Assembly: GCA_010909165.1 (NCBI GenBank)
Contig: MU008173.1
Location: forward strand, 744,001-808,000
DNA length: 64,000 bases
Origin: Anthoceros angustus
Lineage: Eukaryota; Streptophyta; Anthocerotopsida; Anthocerotales; Anthocerotaceae
Reading direction: 5' to 3'
The position numbers were made by a program, and so were the translations under genes. The notes under the pieces were generated by a model. It saw only the letters and a program-made list of their open reading frames with translations, did no database searches and was not told the DNA's origin. Positions 35,804-48,057 of this stretch are shown here, piece after piece (position 1 is the stretch's first letter; each line of letters begins with the position of its first letter).

Positions 35804-36968
35804 TTAGCCTTGGAGCACGCTAGAACCAAGTGCTGCCCCGACATCCAACAGCTTGGCACCCTCGGCGGGACTCACTGCTGGGGCCCGAGCCTAGTTTGCA
35901 ACTTGTTCCTAAAACCTCCTCATCTCCTGGATGGAACTCCCCGCAACCTTTGTCTTGTGTGTATTGTAGAAGCCATGAGGAGAGAATCTGCTGAAGCACG
36001 GAGAGGGAGAAAGCGGCAATCAGAACAACTCCGTATAGCTGAAGAAGAGCTACCACAAATTTCGCCTCTACCTTTCGGATTTGTTCAGCTTCCCTTGTAT
36101 TGGCAGAAAATGTGGCGACACAAGTAGAGGGTGCCCGCTCGGACTCCCAATCTTTTCTTCGCTTGCAACAATTAGGTGCAATATGCCCTTTCTTCTAGCA
36201 ATAATAGCAAGTCTTGTCCTTGTGAGCAAGATAGTTCGAAGGAAAACATATGTTTTGTTTGTTGACACGGCCACTCCACCTGGATTTGTAGGGCGTTTGC
36301 CTTGTTTGTTTTTCCAAGATCGACCTCCAGCATAGACGGCCGCTGTGCCGAGTGAAGATTGTGAGGCATAGCTATCTGACCTCATCAGAACTTTATGACA
36401 GATCTTGACAAGGAGAGAGTTAAAGTCTAGGGAATTGTTTCCATGTAGGCTAGATTGTGTGGAAACAAAAGGTTGCCACATGGGTGGCAAAGCCCTCAAT
36501 AATAAGATGACTTGCTGATCATCAGAGATTGTGAGCTCCAAAGACAAGGCTTCATTTAGGGCTGTTTCCCATGATAATAAGAAATCTGAGACAAACTCAT
36601 CCGACCTAAGTTTTTGTGCAACCAACTTCTCCAGTGAAAGGATTTGCGTGGTTGCATGCTAGTTGCCTAGAATGAGCTTTTTAAAGTCACGTAGAGTTGG
36701 ATGTGGAACATCTTTTAATTTTAAGTAATAACCTATCACTAATATGAAGGATGATCTCAGATTGTGCAAGAGCATCTTTTTCTAGCCAATCAAGCTCATT
36801 AGCATGGTTTGATGCTGATTTTGATAGTGAGCCATCTACGATAGTCCAGATCTTATGACGGATCAAAAGGGATTTGATTCTAACGGACCATATGTGCCAA
36901 TTGGTGCTAGAGAGTTTGTGTATAACGAAAGTTCTAGAAGAACTACATTGATTAGACATTTTAAGCAA
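35804..36968 (-). pseudogene. gag: Second Ty1/copia-type gag remnant (element B)
   Basis: On the minus strand the N-terminal part (36968-36687) reads LSSTNWHIWSVRIKSLL and then WTIVDGS, the usual start of copia gag. A second open piece (36625-36068) has the central UBN2 block ending in LLLRALPPMWQPFVSTQSSL. The zinc knuckle near 36200-36165 reads C-Y-Y-C, an in-frame TAG, K-K-G-H-I-A-P-N-C, so a stop codon sits inside it. Sequence downstream runs to the LTR of element A at 35803, suggesting that A inserted into B. Confidence 0.7.
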
Positions 36969-36973
36969 CTTAT

Positions 36974-37201
36974 CTAAATATATGTGTTTCCTAATATGTC
37001 ATCGATTATTTCTATTTCAGTTGGTTTAAGATGAGCCATAAGCATGGCATCTATATTTTGAATATGATTAATAATTAAATCTAATTTATTGTTGCAGACC
37101 ATGACTACATGCCACAAAGTATGGAGATTGGAAAAGGCTTGAGAACAATGTATACAAGATTGTACTTGAGTCTCTTGTTTGGTTTTGGTTGAGAGAAGCA
37201 T
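36974..37201 (-). other. Short ORF upstream of gag in copia element B
   Basis: A 75-codon minus-strand ORF starting MLLSTKTKQETQVQS lies between the degenerate primer binding site and gag. I do not recognise it. It may be leader sequence of the element and not a gene. Confidence 0.25.
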
Positions 37202-37290
37202 CTAAGAAAGCTATTGTTCTAAGAAGAAAAGCTTAGATATCCCTACATGCCCTCTTGCAACGCGCCATCCTCAGATTTCAAGGAAACCAT

Positions 37291-37302
37291 GCGCTGATAC
37301 TA
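37291..37302 (-). promoter_or_regulatory. Degenerate copia primer binding site, element B
   Basis: The minus strand reads TAGTATCAGCGC, two mismatches from the standard TGGTATCAGAGC. It lies about 330 bp upstream of the gag start of element B, the right place for its primer binding site. The adjoining LTR could not be delimited. Confidence 0.45.
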
Positions 37303-38862
37303 TATTAGAAATCATAGAGTTAGCAAGGTTTGCTAGACGAGCAATGATTAGAATTGTGTCAAGAGTAACAACACCTGAAGGCATATAAGCTAAAGGGTGT
37401 GCCCCTTGGTGAAGAGGTATGACCATAGCGATTACGTAATGTTAAGCAATGAATCTAAGATGGGTTAATATTAGGTTAATTAATTAGATATCCTAAATAT
37501 TCTGACAGTTTTGAGATCGTATGAGCTAAGATATTGGCTGAGAATGGCTATGTTTCCTTGATGCTTCTTTCTAGTAAAGATGGCTTTTTCCAGTGACCTC
37601 AATTCTTGCATATCTTTGCACCATCCAATTCATCTTGTGGTGGCGATCAGCGGGTGTGATTTCCAAATCATTTTGGGCTGTTCCGCTTTGTGCTAGATTG
37701 AGTGTTTTGGAGCACGAGGGCTCTCTTCTAATTTGATTAGCTTGTAGGGGTTAGGGGTGCGTACCTTTGACGTCCTGTGATGTGGAGTAAAACTCTTGTT
37801 TTTGTTGTTCTTTGATAAAAAAACCTTATAATGATTCGTGGAGTAAAACTCTTGTTTTTGCTGTTCTTTGATAAAAAACCTTATAATGATCCATGTCATT
37901 CAGTGGTCATGCGACACCATGTTCAGAGGCCTAGACCTTCATAGCCTTGAGTGTATTTCTCTGTGCACCATGGCCTGTCTTCATGTTGATTTGGTGATTG
38001 CTCCAGCGTTTGATTGAGTTGTAGGATTTTTTTCTTCATCGCGGGACGGCCGGCATATATATATCCTCCCTCCGGGTCTGCCATTGCCGTGCTTACTCAG
38101 TGAGGCATCAATGGTTAAAGAAGGCCCTTACAAGATGCATATCAACTTCATGTAAAAAAGATGGTGACACCTAGAAAAATAAATATTTGCATGAACTAGG
38201 AAGCAACCGCAAAGCTCTCCAAACTAGACTTTAGGGGATCTTGTAAGCTTAATGTTGGATCCAACTCAAAATCCTGTTGCGTACAAGGGGATGGAAGTAT
38301 TTTTTGGGTTCCAAGTTCATTAATTTTCGTGTGGCGTCAATGGTTGCCGGAATACGCTCCGTTTCTTTCGAAATAACGCCACGACATGTTCTGGACAGTT
38401 CGTCGATTTGCACAACTTGGCCAGTCGCCGATGGTCCATTGGCTGAGAGAAGAGCCTCTCTCGATCAGTCAGCCTTCTTCAGATATGAATCAGAAGCCGC
38501 TACAGGCCACAAGTTAATCTACACAGGATCTTTGTTGTGACGTGTCAATTTCTGGAGCGCAATTTTGATCCGCTGGCGAAGTTTGAAGTTCCGTACACTG
38601 GTGACTTGTAACCATAGCCAACCAGGAAGCGCATACGATGGTAACATCGTCCACAATAAAAACGAAACATGCGGAATAAGTTCCGCATCTTACTCGCAAC
38701 AAGCTCGCTGCTCTGAGCTCCGACGGGACGGCTGGGTAGGATTGACAAACCCGGAAAAATTGTTTCCATTCCCAGAGCTGGGAAGGCCATCGGGCTCTTC
38801 GAACTTGCACAGCCATCGCTGGATAGGCTACCACAAGGTTTCTGGGGCTTGCGGAATTTGGG
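37303..38862. other. Spacer upstream of the zeaxanthin epoxidase gene
   Basis: No convincing coding sequence. It holds a 56-bp direct repeat (37782-37837 and 37838-37892) with an A-run differing by one base. Short ORFs on both strands near 38500-38940 overlap the 5' part of the next gene and look like shadows. The promoter and 5' UTR of the epoxidase gene must lie at the right side. Confidence 0.5.
37782..37892 (+). repeat. 56-bp tandem duplication
   Basis: Two adjacent copies of a 55-56 bp unit (GTGGAGTAAAACTCTTG... ending near CCTTATAATGAT). They differ by an A-run length and two or three substitutions, so the duplication is fairly recent. Confidence 0.9.
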
Positions 38863-41800
38863 ATGGCGGGCTTTCCTTCTTCCTTCGCCTTGCAAGCCTC
38901 GCCTGTTCCCATTGCAGCAAAGGGCTTTGAAGGGAGCTGCAAATTGCTAGATGTTCATAACAGCAAGCTGCGGGTTGGAGTGTCCAAGGCTGTGTGGGGC
39001 ATAGGGGACAGCTCATTGCTGGGGACGTCGCTTGGCTTGGATGGAATGACTGTTTGCAGAAAGCAGCGAAATGGGCTTCCGGAGTGGAAAGGTCAGCTTG
39101 TTGAGAACTCCCCTTCCGTCGGCTCTGCGGGGGGTGTCCGTGGATTTGATTCATCTGTGAGCTTGTTGGAGGAGTCGTTTAAGTCTGGAGCGGAGGAACA
39201 GCAGGAGAAGCGGCGGCCATTGAAGTTGCTTATTGCTGGAGGGGGGATAGGTGGTCTTGTGCTGGCCTTAGCAGCGAAAAACAAGGGAATTGATGTGACG
39301 GTTTTCGAGAGGGATTTGACGTCGATTAGAGGGGAGGGCATGTACAGAGGACCCATCCAGCTTCAAAGCAATGCGCTTGCAGCCCTGGAGGCCGTTGATC
39401 AGGATGTGGCAAACGAGATCATGGCGAATGGGTGCGTGACTGGGGATCGCATCAATGGCCTGGTGGATGGGCTCACAGGGGAATGGTACGGGACACAATG
39501 GAGTTCTGCCGTTTGAGTTGATGCCCGAGCTTCGATTGTGTGGCAGGAGTTGGTCTGTGCACCTGAGCTGGGATTGTAACTTTCTCTGCAGGTACATCAA
39601 ATTTGATACCTTCACACCTGCAGCTAGCAGAGGACTCCCCATTACAAGGGTAATTAGCAGGATGACGCTGCAAGATATCTTAGTTCGTGCGGTTGGACCC
39701 AACATCATCGAGAATTCGTGTAACGTGGTGGATTTTGAAGACGATGGCTCCAAGGTATTAGTCGGGCGAAAACCAGGATATCGAGCATGTCTTACATCAA
39801 GTTGAGCGCACTTGGTAACTTCCGCATGTTGGTTGAGGTGCAGGTGACCGTGCTGCTGGAGGATGGAAGGCGTTTTGAAGGTGATCTGCTAGTGGGTGCT
39901 GATGGGATTCGCTCAAAGGTACAGATCGTGTGCTTAAACCACTCCAGCCTCGCACTACCTAGAGAAGCTGGGTTTTGTACATCTGTCTTATCCCTTGTTT
40001 CCTTGGCTGCAGGTACGCACAAAGCTAATAGGGCACAAAGAATCCGTGTACGCAGATTACACATGTTACACTGGGATATGTGACTTTGTCCCAGCAGATA
40101 TAGAGAGTGTTGGGTAAGTGAGCAGTTGCTGCTTTCGAATGTTTTGTGAGGGTATCTGCCATTCTTTTGGTAACATGATCTTCTGCAGTGCAGATACCGT
40201 GTGTTTCTTGGCCACAAACAGTACTTCGTGTCCTCGGACGTGGGCAAGGGCATGATGCAATGGTATGCCTTTTACAATGAGCCGGCAGGAGGAAGTGATC
40301 CTCCGGGTGGTGAGTATCAAGATTCTGGAACATGTCCTGCCAGTCGTCTGTTTGCGTGCTGTGTTAACTTTGCGTTGTCCTTCTCAGCAAGGAAGAACAG
40401 GCTTATGGAACTCTTCGGGCACTGGTGTGATGGAGTTGTAGACCTGATTGCTTCAACTCCTGAAGAAAACATTTTGCGCCGAGATATTTATGATCGAGTT
40501 CCTATCATGCAATGGAGCAAGGGGAGGGTAACTCTACTTGGTGATTCTGCGCATGCCATGCAACCAAATCTCGGACAGGGTGGCTGTATGGCCATTGAGG
40601 TGAGCATGAGACAGGGTCATGCTTCTTAAGCACGGTTTTCCAGACCATTACTGTGACATGTCCTACTCTGTTTGTCCTGCGCAGGATGGATACCAGCTTG
40701 CTCTAGACCTCGAGAAGGCTGTCGCAGCGCTCTCTGAAAACAGATCTGTCGACATCACTGATGTTTTGAGAAGGTAATCCCGTTGCCGTTTTCCGTAGCT
40801 TTTCAGTACTGGCTCTTGAATGACTTTTGTTGAACGTAACTAGAACGCTGCGTAAACAGGTACGAAAGTGAGAGGAGAATGAGGGTTGGAGCAATTCATG
40901 GGCTTGCAAGAATGGCTGCTATTATGGCTTCCACGTACAAGCCATATCTTGGTGAAGGACTGGGCCCACTCTCGGTGAGATACCCGTTCGTTTGTGTGGC
41001 TTGAGGAGTTAACTGCCTGAAACAGATCATGCTTGTTGAGCACTCAGTTTTCATGCCTTGCAGTTCCTGACCAAGCTCAGAATACCACATCCCGGAAGGG
41101 TGGGTGGGAAGTTCTTCATCAGCATAGGCATGCCCTTCATGCTCAGCTGGGTTCTGACAGGAAACGAGTGAGTGGAGTGATCCACATGAAATTGATTCTT
41201 AGATTCTGAAGGCAGGTCTCTCCTCAGGAGCCATAGGTTATGATCTTACATCCCTGTTGTCTCTTTTGGTTGCAGCATGGCTCTGGAAGGGAGAGCACCT
41301 TCATGCCGACTTGAGGACAAGGTATGTGGGCGGTAGTTGCCGTACATCAATGTTAAATCAACATACACCTGTGCTTGACAGCCTCTGATGCTGGTATGTA
41401 TACATCCGAACAAATTGTAACAGGCTGATGACAAGCTCAAGAACTGGCTTGTCGATGACGATGCTTTGGAGCGTTCAATCTCTGCGGAGTGAGTATCCCT
41501 ACTCTCCTCTACTCCACACACTTTCTCAAAAGCTTGTGATATATCCTGTGTAAACGGGCTTTTTGGTATCATGCAGATGGTATCTGCTTCCACAAGGGGA
41601 GCGACTCCCTCTAGAGTCGAATGTTACCTCCTCAGGAAAGTCGCTGCTCCGCATCGGCGCCAACGAGGGAAAACCAACGATTATAGGGTATGTGGACTGG
41701 CTGTGAAATTGGCACTTGTCTCCCGGATCGCGGGTCTCCCTCTGATAGACCAACATCTGATGTGGTGATCCAGGAGTGTGGCTTGCAAGATCGAGGAAGG

Positions 41801-42352
41801 AGACGCCGCAGTCATTCCAGTTCCGCAGGTGAGATCTCGACCCTAGGGTATTGGTGAAACACTGTGCTTCTCGACAAGCCTCTGTACGGCGTCAACACTG
41901 TCATGCAGGTAGCAGAAAAACACGCTCGGATCCAGCGTACAGAGGGTGCCTTCTTCTTAACTGACCTCGGGAGCAGTAGCGGTACTTGGGTTACGAAGTA
42001 AGTCACTGGCCCTTCAGGGTTATGGTTTTTGCCGTCGGTGGAGCTGAATCTTGACACTGATTCCTCATCGCCCCTGCGTCCTTCTCAGCGTGGATGGTGG
42101 TCGCTACCGCGTTCCGCCACACATGCCTGTTCGCATCCATCCTAGTGACTTGATAGAGTTTGGGCCGAGCAAAGAGGTATGTAGCGGAACGCGTTGTGCA
42201 TGCTCCCTGATCCTCGATTGTCCAGAATTGCTTCTTAATGCGACGTTTATCTTAAACAGGCCGCATATAAGGTGAGACTGAGGAAGTCGTTGGCGGAGGT
42301 GAAGCTTTCCAGGGAAGAATCAGACGCCAAAGCGTCTCGCTTGGTCGGCTAG
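38863..42352 (+). CDS. ZEP: Zeaxanthin epoxidase, plastid, 16 exons
   Basis: Converts zeaxanthin through antheraxanthin to violaxanthin in plastids, supplying the xanthophyll cycle and abscisic acid synthesis. Exons: 38863-39485, 39592-39754, 39844-39918, 40013-40113, 40194-40309, 40388-40599, 40685-40773, 40860-40974, 41064-41167, 41276-41321, 41424-41488, 41577-41687, 41774-41828, 41909-41997, 42089-42176, 42260-42352. All 15 introns are GT-AG, 78-108 bp, and all phases agree, giving 714 residues, close to the family length. The N-terminus resembles a transit peptide. The FAD-binding motif AGGGIGGLVLALAAK is near residue 125, FEGDLLVGADGI lies mid-protein, and the second FAD motif is GDSAHAMQPNLGQGGCMA. 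A C-terminal FHA domain has EKHARI and DLGSSSGTW. No damage seen. The ATG at 38863 is the first in frame before the transit-like region. Confidence 0.96.
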
Positions 42353-43565
42353 CGGCCTGGTAGGCTGCGGTGATTCCTTACAAGACAAGCTAACACGACA
42401 CTCAGCAATCTCAAGCGGAAGGTGAAAACGCACATCGTTTGAGCCGTCGTAACTACCTACAAACCTACTTCGAAAATATGGCATACATATTCGGACGTCA
42501 ACAATGCTGAAAGGGTGTTGCAAATGCTAAGGGAAGTTAAGGCTAGGTGTGGAATTTCGGAATACCTTCCGGAATCCTCAGGATGTACAATACTATCAAG
42601 GGAAGGCTACTGGTATAGGTATCTCTTACGACGGGGGACAAGCTGGCGCTACGTGGAGTATATGATGTAGATATCTAACAGCTTTTGAAAGAAAAGATTT
42701 TTTATCGGGAAGTTTACTCCTATCCTTTCCTTTAAAGGACAATTTCTGCCCAGTTACCTCTTACGAAGCACAACGTTCTCTTCGTTCACTCGTGGCTGTT
42801 CATTCTGCGGAATCCTCATAGACACAGAGCCTTTGACTCTTAGCCAAAGAGGGTTGGTTGATCCCACCAAGAAGATTGATAACTGCCCGGAGATTGCGAG
42901 TTTGCAACTCGCTAGCTTCAGGTAGGCCTCCTCAACTGCTTTCGCTGAAGCGACCAGGATTTTAAAACTAGTGCTTGTCATGTTGCTGCCCAGTTGCAGT
43001 CCGAATAACAGACAACATTTTGAACAGGAATAAACGACTCCCAAGAGCCTTCTGTGCCAATTGACGACCGCCAATCGGAAGATGCAGACACGTCTAGCAA
43101 CTTTGTCAGAGAACAGGTGTGGTGGCCTGAATTCCTTCCCCCCTGAACAGTAATAACATTCCTGAAGTCCAATCATCCTACTAAATATGAAAACGCTCCC
43201 AGACACTTTTAGCGACTTAGAGTTTCTATCAAGGGCACTGAACACTCACTCTAAATCTTGGCCAAACCCATGAACGGCCTGGAGAGCAACGGTGATCGGC
43301 TCAATATTGCATTCTGCAATAAGAGGCCTCCCTTTAGCATCCCCGTCAACAGGAGGCGAAGCTGGAGCTACACCTTTCAGATGCCTCTTGTTTTACTTAC
43401 TGACTCCATGTAGAGAACATACCTGACTCACAAACTCTTGCATATCCTTTCAATTAATGGAACTGCAATGGAGAGCAGCCTGATGCCTCGTCGATAGCCA
43501 CTCTATCAAATCATGTGGTGCCAAGATTTGAAGCAGTGTACACAGGAGGAAAGGTTTGTCATAAT
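42353..43565. other. Spacer between two convergent genes
   Basis: It holds the 3' UTRs of the epoxidase (plus) and the dehydrogenase (minus). A 163-codon minus-strand ORF (42754-43245) shows no family motif and is probably chance or 3' UTR. Nothing else is supported. Confidence 0.5.
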
Positions 43566-45599
43566 CTACTGCAGATTATCGCACACAGCTTTTGTAAAAT
43601 CCGTTGTGGATGCAGAGCCTCCAAGATCGCCAGTACGCCACTTTCCATCCGCAATAGTCTTGAGTACCGAATTCTGGATACTGTCTGCCTGCTGAGTCAT
43701 GTTTAAGTGTCGAAGCATCATGACTGAACTGAGAAGGAGGGCTGTTGGATTTGCCATGTTCTGCGGGACAGTCTTAATATGTCAGACATCACATGAAATA
43801 AGCAACGCTAACAGAATGTCAACATTGTTTCAGCACTTCTTGCATTTTCTTATTTTTGGAGAGATGACAACCTTTCCAGCTATATCAGGAGCTGTGCCAT
43901 GCACGGCTTCCATCAGCGCAAGTCCGTTATCACCTATGTTGCCACTGCAGAGGCATACATGGTCAACTCAATAATAAAATATTCCACAAATCTTTAAGAC
44001 TATCAAAGGATTGCCAACTCCAACAAAACATATCTATCAGCAGTACTTGCCTTGGCGTCAATCCAAGGCCACCGATCAGACCAGCACACAAGTCACTGAT
44101 TATGTCGCCATACAGGTTAGGCATGACCAGAACATCAAATAGAGAAGGATTCTTGACAAGCTGCACAATCAAGACAGACGACAAGAGCTTGTCAGAATAG
44201 GATGCAAAAACACCCCAAGGAACAGAATCTGGGACAGCCAGTAAGATGTGTAAACTGCCTTTTCACAAACAGAAACGAAGTTGATGGGGTAATACCATCA
44301 TGCAGCAGTTGTCAATGATAACCTCCTCGTACCCAATATCAGGGTACTTCTCTGCAACTTCACGACAGCACTGCCAGAGTAGCTAAAGGTAAGGTAAAGG
44401 CACGAATGGCAGAACAAAGTAGGGACCTCGACCAGCCATTTCATGCAAGAAACAATCGCGTAAAGAATGTACCCCTGCAATTGTCAAGGGTTGGAAGACA
44501 GACCTGCAGGAAAAGCCCATCGGTTTTTTTCATAATGTTGGCCTTGTGGATGGCTGAAACTCGCTTCCTGTTGTGGTCCTTAGCATAATGGAAAGCGTAT
44601 TCCGCAATACGCAAGCTAGCTTGCCGAGTTATGATCTTCAAGCTCTCCACAACGCCCTTGACTACCTGGAATTGGAAAGACATGAGAAAGATCAACGAAG
44701 CTACAGAAGTACGAAATTGCAAATGCTGCAGCTGCAGGAATGCCTCTCAAGTCGGAGGTTCCTGACCTGATGCTCGAGACCACTGTATTCTCCTTCAGTG
44801 TTCTCTCGGATCGTTACAAGGTCAACATTATCATACGGGGTCTTATACCCTGGAATGCTGAGACAAGGCCTCACGTTTGCATACAGTCCTAGCTCTCTGC
44901 GCAGAGTAAGATTGAGGGATTTGAATCCCTTGCCAATTGGTGTGGTCATCGGTCCTTTCAGACCAATACCATGTTTTCGCACGGACTCCATACTCTCATA
45001 TGTGAGAAAGCTGCCCGTTCTCTGGTCCACCGTAGTACCCACGTAGTGCTCGTCCCACTCGATAGGCACATTTGCCGCCTTGAAAATCTGACAAAATAAG
45101 TTGACGAAAATCATCAGAAATCCCAAACCACGATTCCACTCCAGATCACTGCTACTTCGACGAACCACACTTAAAACGCGAGAACAATGCATAGCTAGCA
45201 GGATCAACCATCAGATCTCAGAAGCTTCCAGACACACAAAAAACGCAACTCTCAACACTGAGATCTAGCGGTCCCAGAGTCAGAATCCCCCGAACAATTC
45301 TCCACTTCGAAGCGTACCTCCTTGACAGCAGTCGCAATCTCCGGCCCAATTCCATCTCCAGGGAAAAGAGTCGCAGTCACAGTGCCTCCAGAGTACGATG
45401 ACATAGATCTGCTGCTTGCCTGACTGCTAGCTGACTCATCCTCGCCACCGACCGATGACGTGCTGTAGGAGCATTCACAGGAGGGAGGATTCCGAATTAG
45501 AGCTGCTACAGGCTGAGAATGCGAGGGTTGGCCAAAATTCCGGGACAAAGTGGCACGACGCAGAAGGTGCGTAAGGCGGCGGGCAGCCGGAGACGCCAT
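43566..45599 (-). CDS. IDH: NAD-dependent isocitrate dehydrogenase, catalytic-type subunit, mitochondrial
   Basis: Oxidative decarboxylation of isocitrate in the TCA cycle. Exons, read on the minus strand: 45599-45318, 45087-44767, 44665-44504, 44370-44296, 44160-44051, 43944-43872, 43760-43566; 405 residues. The first about 65 residues are rich in Arg and Ser, fitting a mitochondrial presequence. Motifs: [14 protein letters not shown] (nucleotide-binding start), [85 protein letters not shown]. The complete ENTEGEYSG block and the [17 protein letters not shown] blocks place it with catalytic plant subunits and not regulatory ones. The intron after exon 5 uses a GC donor (GCAAGT); the phase only works with that site. 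Other introns are GT-AG, 101-230 bp. Confidence 0.95.
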
Positions 45600-46689
45600 C
45601 AGCAGGAACCTGTGCCAAGCAGTGCCGAAAGATGAGCAGCCAGAAGAGGGTCTGCAGCACAAGTGCTGATGAGCTGGTTCACCTCGTAGTCTGCCTTTGG
45701 ACCGGACGGCACGCACTCCAACATCAACCAGTCAGATCTCTGGGAGGCTGCCAACAGTCCAGCTTAAGCGATGCTGTAAGACCCTGCCAAATCAACAGAG
45801 CTCTGGGTTAGGGTTCAGTTCTAGCAGCCAGTAGACATGGAAATCCAGCCATCGCACACCATAACCAGCCAGTTGTGGCCGATGAGTCCTGGAAATGCGA
45901 AGGATTGAGTTATGATGAACTCTGTCCTACCCCCAGCTGCGCCCACTAAACTGCTCGTAGGCAATGTTCTAACGGCCGCATTGCCACGCCTCCAGCAGCA
46001 TCCCCAGCTGCTGAACGAGACTTCCGAACCTGCCAGCCCCGATCTACTGAAGCGGGAGAATGTAGGCAGCTGGGAATGGCGGGTCCCACGCTTATGAAAG
46101 GCTGAACACCTCACCGGAATATTGGCTCGTGGTTTCGATTCTTGCATAAACTCAAACTACGCGCAAATTGCACATTGCACTTCTATGCACTCTTAGCTTA
46201 TGGAAAAGCGATAAAAAGAGCCCATGTCGTATACCCTTTGCTCTAGCTCAGTAGCTATCTCTGTTGCTGGCTATTTTATACCAGAATCCTGGAAGAAAAT
46301 TAAAAACAAACGCGTGTATCCAGGTATGAAGGCCGGGACGATGATATACGTAAACTATCGCTTAAATATTTATGCAAAGAGATTGAAATCCTAGGACTTT
46401 AAATACGGACGCGAGTTGTGGTGAGTAGAAGAAGTTGAAGAAATCTATTATAGCCCCCGGAGTAGCAAGTTTTTGAAGTTCTAGTTACTAAAGTTTTTTT
46501 TTCTTTCTGGTTTTCTGCCTAGAATACCTAGCACTATGTCTCTACGACACAAAATTTAGGTAGTATTTTTAGGGTATTTGTGTTTTTATTTCACTTTTGC
46601 TTATTCATAGCTTTTGCTTACAATGGTCTTTCATGCTTCTCGGGCTTTGAATTTCTCAAACCAAAGCATGAGAACCTAAAGTTGCCAAA

Positions 46690-46895
46690 CATGCATGAAG
46701 CACGTCAATAAATAAGGGCCGCTCTGCACCGTGCATCCATTAGTTCAGCCGAACTATGTCAATAAATAAAGGCTGCTTTGCAGTGTGCATTCGTTAGTTC
46801 AGCCGAACTGAATAGTGTCTCGGCTGAACAGGAGACACCAACTATAGTTCAGCCGAACTGAATAGTGTCTCAGCTGAACAAGAGACACCAACTAG
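46690..46895 (+). repeat. Short tandem repeats with AGTTCAGCCGAACT cores and hairpins
   Basis: The AGTTCAGCCGAACT word occurs near 46741, 46795 and 46845. The last two begin 50-bp units in which GTTCAGCCGA pairs perfectly with TCGGCTGAAC (46797-46806 with 46820-46829; 13-base loop), and with one mismatch in the next unit (46847-46879). Two earlier units share GTCAATAAATA and a TGCA-rich body. Confidence 0.85.
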
Positions 46896-48057
46896 TGGTA
46901 TGACGTTCAATTCTCGATGAACAAAACGATTACAAATTGTGAATCGTACCAAATTGATTGTAAGCACCTTCGCACAAACGGCCATTAACTAATCGTTATG
47001 TTGATTTTTGGATAACCTCATATTGTTTCATGCGAAAGGAAAGGAAAAGAGAATCGTAAATAGTAAAGAAAATATATAAAAGATAATAAAATAATAAAAA
47101 TTAAAATAGATACTATATTTTTTCCATAGTTAATGTGAACAATGTGAGCTTTCCTAGTAGTTCACTTCACCGTTGACCATGAACTGAACTGTTCTACTCC
47201 ACATCAACAGACTGCAGACTACGTTGGATTATGCTATGTGCTGGAGATTTAACTCTACAAGATTTTACAACATCTCATTGTAAAATATGTTGTAAATTGT
47301 CTTGTATAAGTTGTCCTCCTCTTGTGATACAGTCACATACCTCAAACTACAGAAGCCCGCCAAGACTTCACAGTAGCATGTCGAGCACAACAAAGGGCCT
47401 ATATCAAAAGGCTCGGAAAATACTTACTCCAAGACCTCTAGCATCCGCTTGAGAGATTTTGGAGGAAAATCGTCAAGGATGTGCAACAAGAGAATCCCAT
47501 CTTAGAGGCATGTGAATGGTACAACTACGCTAAAACCCTATTGAAGCGAAATGATCAACAACATAATATCCCATTCCTTCCTCTGTTTTTCACTCTAACA
47601 ATGGAGATTGTGAAGCAACTTTGGCTAGCGGACTAGCCGGGCGCACATTAACCCAATGTCGATGTAGTACGGGGGTTCGTTGCATAGGAAATGGACTCGT
47701 GCTTCTGCTGCCTAAGCTCTACAACTGGTCACCTGAACGGACTTTATCATGTGGGGTCCGTCGATCTCCGTGAGCCCAGCCGCATACCACTCCTCACTCA
47801 ACGGCCTTCCACTTAACCTCGCTCAAGGTATCTCAAAACACTGTTAAAGGTCCGGCGGACGAGAACGAGTTTAACGACGTGTTTCCTCCGTCAGCCTACA
47901 GACCCTAGCGCCCCAACGTTCTTACTCCATCGACTCCTTCCGACAGCACCCCAACGCAACACACACAGGCCGCAGCACCTTCCCCCTTCCTGATCCACCC
48001 ATGGCTGGTATTCGCGACACCAGCACGTCGACGAATTCACACCGGACCTCCCTTGCT

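Noticed and set aside
38514-38942. Minus-strand ORFs at the start of the epoxidase gene
   Set aside because: Antisense shadows of its 5' region and first exon.
42754-43245. 163-codon minus-strand ORF between the epoxidase and IDH genes
   Set aside because: No family motif; position fits the 3' UTR or downstream flank of IDH.
46690-46895. CRISPR-like array
   Set aside because: Repeats are few, adjacent and carry no unique spacers; the host is a plant.
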